Positions 17,949-30,100 of a stretch of 64,000 nt of DNA are shown piece after piece. The stretch's first letter is position 1. Each line of letters begins with the position of its first letter. The position numbers and the translations under genes are program-made. The DNA lies in the NCBI GenBank assembly GCA_017941085.1, contig JAGAXF010000033.1, positions 27,064 to 91,063 of the forward strand, read 5' to 3'. This stretch comes from Bacillota bacterium. GTDB lineage: Bacteria > Bacillota > Clostridia > Peptostreptococcales > Anaerovoracaceae. A model generated the notes under the pieces. That model searched no databases. It was not told where the DNA came from and worked only from the letters and a program-made list of their open reading frames with translations.

Positions 17949-17977
17949 ATAATAAAATAATTGGTAATATATGTCAA
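17949..17977 (-). promoter_or_regulatory. recA promoter P1 candidate
   Basis: Minus-strand -35 TTGACA (17972-17977) and -10 TATTAT (17949-17954) with 17-bp spacing, between the cinA stop and promoter P2. It is a better consensus match than P2 and lies about 90 bp upstream of the LexA box. Confidence 0.55.
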
Positions 17978-18012
17978 GGAATATTTACCATTTTTGTAAT
18001 TCTGCCTTTGTA

Positions 18013-19329
18013 CTATACCTTCTGATCTATTACCTTTCTAATTTCATCAAACATGGTAAGCATACAACTGTTTCTGTTAACCACCCGGTCATCCCGGCCG
18101 GTATGCATTTCCTTTACATGAACCTCACCGTCAAAATACACCCCTATAAACATGTCACCCACGGGTATCTCTCCCTTTGGTCCCTGGGAGTTACCCGGTC
18201 CGGCCACACCGGTAGAGGATATACAAAGTCTGCTTCCTGTTACCCGAGCCAAGCCCTTTACCATTTCTGCGGCAACTTCCGGACTTTCTGCTCCATACTC
18301 ATTTATTATATCCTCCGAAACCCCTAATTCTTCGATTTTAGCCCGGTTTGAATAGGTTACGATTCCACGGTCATATACCTGAGAAATCCCCGGAATTTCA
18401 ACTAATTTTGATGAGAACATACCTCCGGTACAGGACTCGCAGGAGGAAATACTAATTCCCTTTTCTATTAAAGTCCTGCCCACCACCTGATGCAGATCTT
18501 CATCATCTATACTATAAATGTACTTTCCTATATATTCCCTAACCTTTTCCAACATATCCTCCACAGCAGCATCCGCCTCTTCCTTAGTGGCTCGCTGGGA
18601 GGCAATTCTAAGACTGGACTCACCCTCCTTGGCGTAGGTGGCTATTGTTGGATCCGTCTGACCATCTATCAAAGTAAGCAGCACCGTTTCCAGCTTTGAT
18701 TCTCCTATGCCAAAGGTCCTAATTACTCTGTAGCTTAGGCTCTTATCCGAGAACCCCAGAAGAAATGGCTTAATATGGGTATTCCACATCCACTTCATTT
18801 CCCTAGGAGGTCCCGGCATAGTGACTATAATTTTAAGGTCCTCTTTATCAAAGACTTCGCTGTTATCCTTTACTGAAATCAGGTCACCGGCACCATCCAT
18901 TTCTCCCATTAGAGCAAAGGCAGGAGCAGTTCCAACGTCATTTTGAAACACTCTTGCCTTGGTGGGCATCATGGCCTGCTTGTAATTATTTGGTGTGATT
19001 TCCTTCCAGCCTCTACGCTTGGCAAAGGCCTCCAAATTCACAAGACTTTCCTGGTGCATTTCCAGCTTGTCGCCAAAAGCTTCCGCAATTGTTTCCTTTG
19101 TTAAATCATCCTCCGTTGGTCCAAGGCCACCAGTGCAAACAATTACATTACAGTCCTTATAGGTCTCGTGAATCAGTTCTTTCAAACGGGCGGCATTGTC
19201 TCCCACAGTATGATGATAAAGAACATCAAAGCCCATATGATTAAGTTCCCGGGTTAAATATACTGTATTCGTATTTACTATTTGACCAAAAAGAATTTCC
19301 GTACCTATTGTTAATATAGCGCAGCGCAT
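18013..19329 (-). CDS. cinA: CinA-family protein (competence/damage-inducible, NMN deamidase type)
   Basis: Two-domain protein of 438 residues. The N-terminal molybdopterin-binding-like domain (TIGTEILFGQIVNTN, CTGGLGPTEDD) is linked to pyrophosphatase activity. The C-terminal CinA domain (ESCTGGMFSSKLVEIPG, SSTGVAGPGN) acts as nicotinamide mononucleotide deamidase in characterised members. The start at 19329 is used because TAGGAGAG precedes it; an in-frame codon at 19344 overlaps the pgsA stop region. It lies between pgsA and recA and may share their transcript in part. Confidence 0.92.
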   Translation of the reverse strand: MRCAILTIGTEILFGQIVNTNTVYLTRELNHMGFDVLYHHTVGDNAARLKELIHETYKDCNVIVCTGGLGPTEDDLTKETIAEAFGDKLEMHQESLVNLEAFAKRRGWKEITPNNYKQAMMPTKARVFQNDVGTAPAFALMGEMDGAGDLISVKDNSEVFDKEDLKIIVTMPGPPREMKWMWNTHIKPFLLGFSDKSLSYRVIRTFGIGESKLETVLLTLIDGQTDPTIATYAKEGESSLRIASQRATKEEADAAVEDMLEKVREYIGKYIYSIDDEDLHQVVGRTLIEKGISISSCESCTGGMFSSKLVEIPGISQVYDRGIVTYSNRAKIEELGVSEDIINEYGAESPEVAAEMVKGLARVTGSRLCISSTGVAGPGNSQGPKGEIPVGDMFIGVYFDGEVHVKEMHTGRDDRVVNRNSCMLTMFDEIRKVIDQKV

Positions 19330-19344
19330 ATACTCTCCTAACAA

Positions 19345-19926
19345 TTACTTTTCTTTGAATAATGCTTTATTCTTTATTACATATTCCCCACCGGAAATTA
19401 CGGTCATTATCAAAGCGCCCCACAGGAATACCTGTCCAAGTAATGCAATCCAATTGGTGGGGTTTGATGGCATTCCGTCAGAGGGCAATGAATAAACCGG
19501 ATCTCCTGTGGCTTTAACAAGAATCAAAAGCGGAACCGCAATCATCTGAAGAACGGTTTTAATTTTACCGCTCATATCAGCGGCAATTACTATTCCTTCT
19601 GAAGCCGCAACAGTACGCATTCCCGCCACCAGAAATTCCCGAGCAAGGATAACAGCAAACATCCAAGCGGGAACAAGATGACTTTCGTCTGCCACCAGTA
19701 AACAAAAGGCAGAATAAACCAGTATCTTGTCAGCCAATGGATCCATAATTTTACCAAAATTGGTTACAAGATTTCTTGCTCTGGCAATTTTGCCGTCCAG
19801 TAAATCTGTAAGAGAAGCTAGAATAAAAATTATCAGTGCCAAAAAATAATGTTCCGTAAGAAACATAATTATAAAAAATGGCACTGCTATTATTCTTGCT
19901 ACAGTTAACTTATTAGGAAGATTCAT
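19345..19926 (-). CDS. pgsA: CDP-diacylglycerol-glycerol-3-phosphate 3-phosphatidyltransferase
   Basis: Membrane enzyme of phosphatidylglycerol synthesis, 193 residues, multi-spanning. The CDP-alcohol phosphotransferase signature DGx2ARx8Gx3Dx3D is complete (DGKIAR ... FGKIMDPLAD, residues 43-65). N-terminal MNLPNKLTVARIIAVPFF is typical of PgsA. The stop is 15 nt upstream of the cinA start. The preceding intergenic region (19927-20139) is structured and ends in a run of eight T just before the ribosome binding site. Confidence 0.93.
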   Translation of the reverse strand: MNLPNKLTVARIIAVPFFIIMFLTEHYFLALIIFILASLTDLLDGKIARARNLVTNFGKIMDPLADKILVYSAFCLLVADESHLVPAWMFAVILAREFLVAGMRTVAASEGIVIAADMSGKIKTVLQMIAVPLLILVKATGDPVYSLPSDGMPSNPTNWIALLGQVFLWGALIMTVISGGEYVIKNKALFKEK

Positions 19927-20139
19927 TTATGCTTACAACTCCCCTATTATTCCAAAAAAACTACCCGGCGGCTCCGTCAGGGTATAATTGACGCCCTATC
20001 ATTCGATAGGTGGGATACCTGTCAAAAGTTTTCTGTCTTCCGCTCGCAACGGCATGACATATTTTTTTGAACTCGGATTCCCTTTCAATTAGTGTAGGTT
20101 CAATTATGAATCCTGACAAAAGTCCCAGGCAGTTATTAA
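19927..20139 (-). other. Structured intergenic region between yebC and pgsA
   Basis: 213 bp without a gene. On the minus strand I see a CCTATC-GAAT-GATAGG hairpin, a GGCGTCA/TGAC...GCC helix, a CCGTT-GCG-AGCGG hairpin and a run of eight T that ends about 30 nt before pgsA. The last stem before the T-run is poor, so it is not a clean terminator. It does not fit any riboswitch class that I can recall. It could be a small RNA or an attenuator. Confidence 0.35.
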
Positions 20140-20862
20140 TTAATCGTATAGATCTATTCCGCAGTTTGTCTGCACCTTTTGAACGTCCTCGTTATCTTCA
20201 AGAACTTCAACCAATTTCTTAAGCTTGGCAATATCCTCTTCCTTTGGTGTGGATTCCATGGAAGGAACAAATTCCACATCGGATTCCACCAGCTCGTATC
20301 CGGCATCCGTTAAGGCCTTATACACATCTGGATATACAGCAGGATCGGAATAAACAGTAAAGCTATCATCCTCCGTAACCATATCCTCTGCGCCACCTTC
20401 CAGGGCCACCTCCAAAAGTGCATCCTCATCTATGGCGTCGGTTTTTTCAATAATGAAAACACCCTTTCTGCTAAACATATATGAAACACATCCCGGTGTT
20501 CCCAGGTTTCCTCCCTGCTTATCAAAGCTGGAACGAACGGAAGATGTGGTTCTATTGGTATTGTCCGTAAGACAGTTAACAATAAAAGCAACTCCTCCGG
20601 GACCGTAGCCTTCAAAGGTAAGCTCCTCGTAGGAAGCTCCTCCCAGCTCGCCGGTACCCTTCTTAATGGCTCTCTGAATATTATCGTTAGGCATACTGAT
20701 GGCCTTGGCCTTTTCAATGGCAACTCTCAAACTGGCATTGTATTCCGGATCTCCTCCGTCCTTAGCTGCAACAGTAATAGCCTTTGCATACTTTGTAAAC
20801 ATTGCTGCTCTCTTGGAATCCTGAGCAGCCTTTCTACCTGCAATTGTGCCGTGTCTTCCCAT
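20140..20862 (-). CDS. YebC/PmpR-family protein
   Basis: A 240-residue member of the widespread YebC/PmpR family (N-terminal MGRHGTIAGRKAAQDSKRAA, central PxDNIxRAIKKG-like block). The family has been described as DNA-binding transcriptional regulators. Recent work also links some members to translation of difficult sequences such as proline runs; which applies here cannot be told from sequence. The start at 20862 follows AAGGAGGTCCCC. It is a single-gene unit with a promoter candidate at 20900-20928. Confidence 0.92.
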   Translation of the reverse strand: MGRHGTIAGRKAAQDSKRAAMFTKYAKAITVAAKDGGDPEYNASLRVAIEKAKAISMPNDNIQRAIKKGTGELGGASYEELTFEGYGPGGVAFIVNCLTDNTNRTTSSVRSSFDKQGGNLGTPGCVSYMFSRKGVFIIEKTDAIDEDALLEVALEGGAEDMVTEDDSFTVYSDPAVYPDVYKALTDAGYELVESDVEFVPSMESTPKEEDIAKLKKLVEVLEDNEDVQKVQTNCGIDLYD

Positions 20863-20899
20863 TGGGGACCTCCTTAAATAACATTGGATTTACAGGTTA

Positions 20900-20928
20900 A
20901 TTATACACTAAAAGTATATATTTGAAAA
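20900..20928 (-). promoter_or_regulatory. Candidate yebC promoter
   Basis: Minus-strand -10 TATAAT (20900-20905) with a weak -35 TTTTCA 17 bp upstream. It lies 38 bp before the yebC start. Confidence 0.4.
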
Positions 20929-20970
20929 GATTAGCCCCCTTTGATCCATGGAAAAACAACTGCAGTATAA

Positions 20971-21004
20971 AAGAAACGATTCCAAAAACATGAAATCGTT
21001 TCTT
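20971..21004 (-). terminator. Terminator of the giant surface-protein gene
   Basis: Minus-strand arms AAGAAACGATT and AATCGTTTCTT pair perfectly over 11 bp around a T-rich loop and are followed by TTTAT. It lies about 150 nt after the stop codon. Between them (21005-21155) are two more perfect inverted repeats: GTTTGG/CCAAAC at 21008-21028 and the 16-bp palindrome GGATCCAATTGGATCC at 21051-21066. Confidence 0.7.
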
Positions 21005-21155
21005 AGCTGTTTGGCTTGAGCTACCAAACATCATAATATGTAGCCCAGAGGATCCAATTGGATCCCCTGAACATTGTCAAAGTTTAAGGCCCAGCCTATT
21101 GTGGCTCACCTTTGGGTTGGACTATTCCAGGCTTAAGATTCATCCGTCTATCCAG

Positions 21156-24100
21156 CTAGACTCTACGTCTCTTATAAACCAGAAGTCCTGTGGATCCAGC
21201 CAGAAGTCCCAACCAAAGTATTAAATTGTTTTCATCACCGGTTAGTGGTGCGCTATTACCCTTTTCCGCAGGTGGTGTAGGTGTTGGAGTTGGAGTAACT
21301 TCCTTTTCACCGGGGGTATCCGGGATAACGGGCTCCCACTGAGCGATGAAGGTAATGTTTCCATCAGGATCAACTACCTTGTCCCAACCCTTGAAATTAT
21401 ATCCATCCTTGGTGGGTTGTTCCGGTACAGGGATTTCACCGTCAACAGGAATGTCTGTTCTATCCATATAGATGGTGCTACCGTCTTCATCGATATATCT
21501 TACCCAGATAGTATCCTTTGCCGGAGTATTCTTGCAGTCTGTATCATATTTGGCAACAAAGATGATATTTCCTGCCTCGTCCTTGATTTCAACCCAATCT
21601 ACGAAGGAGAATCCTTCATGGCTTGGATTTTCTGCAGGTGGTTCAACTGTGGAAGGATCTTCTACAGATTCCCTTACAACAATTGGTTCACCGCTCTGAC
21701 CATCGATATAGCTTACGGTTACCTTTTCAACAGGCTGTTCCTGAATCTCGTTGTATGTGGCAACGATGATATAGTCACCAAATTCGTCTTTGTTGACTAC
21801 CCAGCCGGTGAACTCGTATCCCTCGTGGCTTGGATCTTCAGGCTTGTCGGCCTTGCCGGAAGCCTCGGCATCTGCAGCAACCTGATCGGCATACTTCTTA
21901 GCCTGGAGAATCATCTTGCCGGTGCCATCTTCGCCATCTGCCTTTGGATCCAGATATGTAACCTTCGGAAGAATCTTTACAGGTTCCGGTTCCTCAAGCC
22001 ATGTAGCTGTATAGGTTACATTGCCGTTATCATCCGTTGATCTCTGCCAGCCTGTGAAGGTATAACCCTCTCTGGATGGATTTTCCGGGGCTTCGGGTTC
22101 GTTTTCACCACGAATAATCTCTTCAGTTCTAATTACGTTTCCTTCGCTGTCCTTATATGTAATGGTCACCTTTTCAGGATCAACCGCATTGGACTGGTTG
22201 GTTACGGTAATAGAAATCGTACCCATGTTGTCAACGCCATCTGTCATGGAGGTTGTATATCCTTCAATGGAATCTTCCTCAACAGAATAGGTTACATTCT
22301 TACCGTCGATCTTACCTATTAAGTTCTCCCACTTAACTTTAAGATCTTCACCCTTTGATCCCTTGGAAATGGTCTTGTCCTGACCTTCAACAATCTGAGG
22401 ACCGTAGCCTTCCACTACTCTTACCAGGTGGAATACAGCATCTTCAGGAGCTTCCTCAAGGACATTACCCTTGTTATCCTTCCATACCTTGGTTACCTCC
22501 AAAGTCTTAGCAGAAGCAACTGTTCTGGAGTTAATCAGGTTAAGCGGATTCTCTGTACTTACTGCTGATGTGTATCCTGCCACCGTAGCCTCGGTTACTG
22601 AGTATGTAATAGGCTCGCCCTTGGCTTTGTTTGCCGGGAGATCCTTAAATGTGTACTTCCAAACATTGGCGGACTCTGCATTCTCTGTGGTGAGAATCTG
22701 AGATCTGCTGGATCCATCTGTACCCTTCAAGGTAATCAAGATATGATCTGGACGTACTCCATCCTTATTATCTCCGTCTGCCCAGGTCTTGGTTACTACT
22801 ACGTCAACAGTATCAAATTCAGTCTTGGAGTTAATTACATTAAACTCACCGGGCTCTACAGCCTCAACTATTGGATCATTGTAGCCTAGTTCTTCCTTCA
22901 GTTTCTTTTCTTTTACTGAGTAGATTACAGCAACCTCTTTCATCAAAGCTTTTTCTTCAGAGATTTCTTCCTGAACATTCTCCATGAGAGGTTCGTAATT
23001 CTCAGTATCCTCATCGTATGTAGCCTTATCTGCTTCAGCTACATAAACTGTTGAACCATCGGCAAGTAGAGTATATGCATACTCACCATCGTCATTTGTA
23101 ACCTGCTTATCCTGGTATTCGTATCTTGTTACAGTCTCAGTTTCTCCTGTTTCAACTTCCTTGGTCTGAACAAGATTATCCCAGGTGTAATTGGCAGCAC
23201 CGTCAGAGGCAACATCCACCGTAACCTCATCAATCTTTTCAGCTTCGCCATCGCCGGCCTTCTGCCAAAGTTCATAGGTTACCTCAGTTGGACGCTTGCT
23301 GTCTCTGTCATTATCATCCTGCCATTCCTTGGTTACAGAAACCTTAGTTACAGGACCTGCATAGGTATTGGTTACGGTGCATACGCCATCTTCCCATTCA
23401 TAGGATGAAGTGTATCCGAAGACTTCTTCTTCAACAATCTTCCATGTGAGATCTGTATCGCTGTAGTGACGCTTAGGCAGGTTCTCCCAAACCACCTGTT
23501 CATCGCTACCCAGCGGAATCTCCTTGGTTCCTGCATCGTAGACAACCATATTATCCTTCATACCATAGAGGTGAAGAACAACATCGGTTCTCATTCCATA
23601 GTAGTCATCAGTACCGTCAACAGTATCACCGGCCCATTCCTTAACAGCAGCAATGGATGTGGTGCCAGGAATCAAAGTATTGGTAATGGCTGTTGTAGTT
23701 CCGGATGAACTATAGGATACCTTATATCCTTCACCTGTGGAGCCACCTTCATCAAGTACTGTATTGCCATCCAGCTCACGTACTATATATGAATAATTAT
23801 GGCCCAGGTCGGCAGATGACGGCAGGTTGTTGAATATATGGGTCCAGTTATTGTCTTCACTTAAGGTCTGCGGCTGTCCGAAGATTTCATATTCATCATC
23901 TGAATCTGCAATCTTGCGGAGGAGCTGTACCTTGATTTCAGGCTGACGCACTCCATCCTGATCGTTGTTGTCATTCCACTTCTTCATTACAGTTATGGAT
24001 GTAACACTACTGTTATATGTATTGACAATCTTGAATGGAGCAGTTTCTGTACCTGAGCCAACTACGTCGCCAACAGTATATCCTTCCGGAGCAGAGGTTT

Positions 24101-27100
24101 CCTCTACACTGTAGATAATCTCTGTATCTGTTGAGCCAACGTACTTAGGCAGGTTGTCCCATTGTACCTTAAGTTCTTCTGCATTATTGGTTCCCGTTGC
24201 CAAGGTCTTTTCTCCAACAATCTGTTTCTTTCCGGATACAGTCTTGTAGAGAGTGAACTTAACCTCTGAGCGGTCGCCTTCATGACCAAGATCTCCAGCC
24301 CACTGTTTCTCTGCATAGATGCTAATCATCTCTGCAGTATTGGTTATAGTAGTTCCCTTAACTATGCTGTCAACAGCACCAGAGCTTGTCTCATAAGTAG
24401 CTGTATAATTCTCAGGAACATCTTCAACCACCTTATACTGATATTCAGCGTTATGGTCAGAATCAGCATATCTGGTAAGTCCTCTAATATCAAAGTTCTG
24501 ATCGTTGCTACCGGACCAGACAACGCTGTAGTCTGTTCCTTCAACTAAATCTGTCCAGGTATTTCCATCAACAGATCTCTGAACAATGAACTTGACTTCT
24601 GAGCTGTTGTTATGGCTTTGATCGCCATCAACCCAAACCTTGGTTCCATTAATACTTACGGTCTGATACAGATTGGCAAGAGTTGAAATACCGTCACCAA
24701 TTCCAATATTAAATGGTGTTGCGGAGTAGCCTGCAGGCGACGTGGAGTCTGTTGTAGTTGTACCATCTCCATTATCCACAGCATTAGGTGCTACTGTCTT
24801 GGCCGGTGACTTGAATCCGGACTGAACAACCCTATACTTAACTTCTTTTCCATTCTGATCGAACTTAGGAAGACCGGTATAGGAGTCATCGAACCAGTTA
24901 TCCGGATCATCATCTTCCGCATTATCTGTAGTTAGCTCAACGTTCCAAGGCTTACCTGTGGTCTGTCCCGGATTTGCAACATCCGGTTCTTCAACGTCTA
25001 CCCAGGTATCCGGTGTGCCATCACCATCTGTATCAATCTGTTTCTGAAGTGTAACGGTTACGGATTCCGGACGATCCTTTACGGTTCCGTCTTGTCCTAA
25101 GGTATCGTCAACTTCAGTATCATTTACCCAAACAATTCTTACAGGTTTATCTACCGTTGTTTGAACTGTTGCATTTGTAAATGTTGCTACCTTGCCATCC
25201 TGATCCACAGTAGGATTGTCAGCAGGAGTTCCCTCAACTGCAGACTCATCAATCAAGTTCCATTCAACTGACATGGATCCATCTTTGTTGTCCGTTACTG
25301 TTGCCGTTGCAATTCTTACAGCCTCATCATATGGATCAATGGTGGCATCATTTCCAACAAGCTCAGTTAGCTTAAATACATATACGCCAACTTTGCTGAA
25401 TGGAATCTTACCAAATTCAACCTTGCCATTTATATCATTTGTAGCAAGAAGCTTAATGGCTGATGCATCTACTGTTGAGTCAACCGGAGCTGTTCCATTA
25501 TTACCCTTGGTTCCTACAGGCTGTCCCTCCAGCTTGAAAATGAATTCATCAGCTTCAGGTTTTCTGCCCTTTCCATCGGTATCAATGATTTCCTTATTAA
25601 CGGCATATGTATCCGTTAAGCTGGAGGATACTGCATTTGGATCATACTTGTTCTCAAAGTCCACAGTATCCGGCTCAGCCTTCTTAAAGTCTACCGCCTG
25701 TTCATCTAAGGTCCAGGTGACTTCAAGATGTGCATCTACTGCAGCAGCAGTTTCATCAACATCTGTAGTTTCAGGATCATCTGCAACTGCTGCCTTAGCC
25801 GGTATGTACTTAAGTGTAGCCTTTAATTCATGTACATCTCCGTCATAGAGAACTCCGTCAATGGTTCCGGACTTCTCGAATAAGGTGTATGTGAATTCAC
25901 GACTATATTCACCATCACCATCATGATCCATATAGCTTCCGTTGTGATCACATAGATCCTCCAGAGTGAACTTGATATCATCAAAGTTTACAGCTCCCGT
26001 TGCCTTCTTGGATGTGTCATCCATTGCACCTTTAACATTCTTCTTGGCCTGGTTCTCACCATCTCCTGCAAGGATGAATTCAAATTCTTCATCAGCAAGG
26101 TCACGACCTTCCAGAATCTTGTTTACTTTGATGGATTCGGAAATCTCCAAATCATCATATTCATTGCTGAATGTCATGGAAGTCTCTGTTACAGCCGCTT
26201 CATCCTTCTTAAGGATCGACCAAGCAACATCCAACTTTCCATTGTCATTACCGGTTACTGTTGCAACAACAGTATACTTGGTATCAGCATAGGTAATGCC
26301 AGGAAGTGTTCCGGATTCTTCAGCAATCTCAAAGGCATATTTACCAGGCTCACTGAATCCAACCTTTGACATGGCAACTGTACCATCTGCCTTGTTGGTG
26401 CCGGTTGCATTCTTGCCGGATGCATCAGCATATCCGTCTCCCGCATCATCCGCACTTAATCCCGTCATGGTGAAGGAGAATTCTTCTGCCTTCAAAGTGC
26501 GATCATCACCTGTGATTTCCTTCGTAAGTTCAATCTGATCAGTTACAGATGAAGTTACCGCTGCAGGGTTATAGGTGTTGGTAATAACCAGTTTACCATT
26601 CGATGTAGGTGCTCCATCAGGCCAATTAATAGTTCCTTCCAGGGTACCGTTGTTGTCTACTACCTCAATGGTAAATGTAGTTTCTTCTCTATCGGAAGTC
26701 CAACCATCCTCAGGAATTTCAACCAGCTTATAGGTATAAATTCCTTCTTCAGTGAATGTGAATTCACCAAAGTCGAAGGTAACAGCATTGGCATCGCCGT
26801 TTCCGGGTACAGTCACAGTCGTAACCTTATCCGGATTTGCTGTTGCTTTGTCAGCTGTATCCGTCTGAGGTGCCAGGAGGAAGGTGAATTCCTTACCACC
26901 GGCTTTAATTACTTCCTGAGGCATATCAGCAGCCTTCTTAATAAATTCAGGCGTGATAGTTTCATGAACCGGGTTAAACTTGTTGTTTACATCAAGTCCA
27001 TGATATGTTGGCGTATAACCATCAGGGCATCCTTCCTCATCCTTTACGGTATAGATGTACTCATATCCCTGAGGGTCATATTTGTCGTACTCTCCGGCAG

Positions 27101-30100
27101 TAAATCCTTCATAATCATCATATGTACCGAAGGTATAAGTTGCATCGCCGGTTAGTCCATCGCCCTCATCTGCAGACCAGCTGCCTGTTATGACGGCATC
27201 TTTCACATCTTCTTCAACACTTCCGCCATTGGTCTTGCTCTCACGGTGGAGAGTTAATCCAAGATCGGTATTGATATGGTCAGTAGGCTCTCCATCAGTC
27301 CAGTACTTTTCACCGGAAATCTGAATCTTGGCTTCCAGTTTATTGGTGATGGTTCCGCCGGTGTAGATGGCGTCAGTCTTGTTCTCTTCAGCAAATGCAG
27401 CTGTATCAGGGTTGGCTACATTAGTATATGTGGTTACATAATCGCCACCCACACTGCTCTCTACCACACGATAGATGTAATCATTACCATCTACGTCCAT
27501 AACAGGAAGTCCTGTTATTTCGAAGCTCTGAGTATAGCTTCCACCACTCTTTGCTCCATCTGAATTCCAGTGGATATGATAATCATCTGTAACTTTAGCC
27601 CATCCGTCTGCACCGGTCGGATTGATTGTTCTCTCCAGCGAGAGCTTATCTTTCAGTTCTGATACATTGTCATGAACCTTTCCACCGTCAACCCAAACCT
27701 TCGTTCCAGTGAACTTGGTCATCTTGTATGTATTAACAATGCCCTTTACACCACCCAAGTCGAACGTTGTCTTGGTGTAATTCGGTACCACATTTTCATC
27801 AAGCGTATAAGCAACTTCTGTGGTAGTCCATGCACCCGTTGTGCTGTCCTTGGTGTAAATAGGAAGCTTCTCGAACAAAACTTCAAGGCTTGCATCTGTA
27901 CCGGAAGCAACTGTCTTGCTAAGGTCAGCGCCATTCACGTCTTTCAAAGTATCGCCGTTGCTATCCACCAGCTTCAGTGTGATGTTTGCGGGACGTATGC
28001 TTGATCCAGGATATGGCGTACTTGTATCCTGAGCGTCACTGGCATTATTGACCTTGTCCACCCAGTATTTACGCACCTTCACATCTTTAAGCGTTTGCTT
28101 ATTAGTGATGGTACCGCCGTTGTAGACCTGCGTGGTGTCGTCCTTCTGCTCGTTAGCGAGCGTTACGTAATCTGTGTTTAGCGCTTCACTGTTGTCGTAA
28201 GATGCGCCGTTCACGTAGTAGTCGAAGCCTGTGGCCACAGTATCGCTACCAGTAATGTTTACGTTCACTTCTTTGGCGGTGTATACGATGCCATCTGAAG
28301 TACCTTCGGTGTTCTTCTTCGCAGGCAGGTTGGCCCACTTCACAGTCCAGGTGCCGTCGGTGTTGAAGGAAACAGTTGGGGTAACACCTGTCTTTTCTGT
28401 GCCATCGGCATAAAGTTTCAAGGCAGCTTGCAGCTGCTGGATGGTCGGGCGTTTACCATCTGCGTTATTGCTGTCGTCCCAGGACTTGGTAATAACCAGT
28501 TCGGTAGTACCTGGCACGTGCTTGTTAACCAGGGCTAGCGTACCCTTGGCGGTGGTTTCGCCTTGCGCAACGGTAAGTGTCGTGCCTGTGGTGGTGGCGC
28601 TTGCGGTTGCATCTGTTAAGGCATAGCCAGAAATAGTGCCTTCGTCTACCGTGTAGGTAATGGCCTTGCCGCTGGCATCCTTAACAGGAAGATTCTTGTA
28701 GGTGACAGTGAGCGGGGTGCTACCTGTCGCATCGGTAACCGTCTTCGTAACCGAATCCGCTGCGGGAGTCTGACTCGTGTCTACTGTTACTTCTTCGCCA
28801 TTGGCGTAGAGCTTCAAGTTGGTCTTAAATGCGGTAATAGCTTCGGCACGCAAACCGTCCGTATCGTTTTCGTCGTCCCAGGTCTTGGTAACAACCAGCT
28901 CGCCACCCGTTAGAGTATTCGTAAGCGTGGAGTTATTGTTGACCAAAATGGTAGCGCTATTGCCGCCAACCTGGCTGACCGCACCTGTCGGGTTAGTAGT
29001 AGCATTAACTGCACCTTCATAGACGCCCGAAGCCGTATAGCCTTCCGGTACCACTTCTTGCCAGTAGTAGGAAATGGGGCGTGAAACATATGTTGTTACG
29101 CCTTCAGTGGTTACTGCAACCAGCTTGTACTTCGGCAGGTTGTTGATGGTTTCCTTCCAGGTGTTGCCTGTTATATCGGTTGTGTCCTTATCTTCCACGG
29201 AAAGCTTCAACACAGGTACGTCGGTTGTTTCATCCATCTGCTTGGCACGTACGGGGGTAATGGGGTCACCATTTTCACCTTCGTAAACGCGCATTAAGGT
29301 GAATTCCTGAACTTCGGGACGCGTGTTGTACTTGTTGTTCTGGTCGGCCCAGACCTTAGTGATGGTAGCAGAGGTTGTCTCCGCCTTGTTGGTGTAGACC
29401 GGCGTGAACTGCGTTCCAGTGGTTATATCTTCCGGACGTGTGGTGTCGTAGTCGTAGGCGATTTGTACCTGCAGCTTACCGGTACGGTTCTCGCGCACCT
29501 TGACATGCACGGTATGTTCCTTGCTGTCGTAGGTGATGCCGTCCTTAGAGAATCCGCCTGCGGCCTTTTCTTCCACCGTAGCTTCGCCGTAGGCATTACC
29601 GCTTGCATTCTTAGCATCTGCAGGAACAACTTCCTTCATTACGTAGAAGAAGTCACCTTGCATGTGTCCGTCCGACGGGTCGAAAACCAAATCGTTTACG
29701 TCGAAATTGATCGCACCAAAGCGTGCCAGACGTTCCAGGCCACCGTTCGGGTCGACGGTGTCCATGATATTCTTGGCGTGCGTGGTTGACTTGGCGTTCT
29801 TGGTGCCCGCGCCTTCAGTCGTGGACTCACGATCGGTGTCGGGCTCTGGCATGGGTACAGACTCCTTGGCGTCATCCGTCGAGGTAATTTCCTTGAAGTC
29901 ACCTTTCTTCACTGGCGTGAAGCCCTGCTCGCCCGCATGCTCTTCGTTATACCTATTCGCTTCATCCTCAGAGTAATAGGTAGCCTTACCAACAGGTTCC
30001 AAGGCGAAGGCAAAGTCGTCGCCTTCCTGCCATTCGCGACCCAGGAGCTGCTTAACTGCTGCAATATTGGCTGTGTTGGTGGCTGTGACGGTGTTGGTGA

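Noticed and set aside
19990..20100. Cobalamin or ZTP riboswitch upstream of pgsA
   Set aside because: Isolated pieces (AAAGGGAATCCG, CCGCCGGGTA) recall these classes, but the required blocks are not in the right order and pgsA is not a usual target.
20863..21155. Direct repeat of the tRNA-Pro 3' end as an attachment site
   Set aside because: I looked for the GGTCGGAGCGACAGG segment near yebC and found none.
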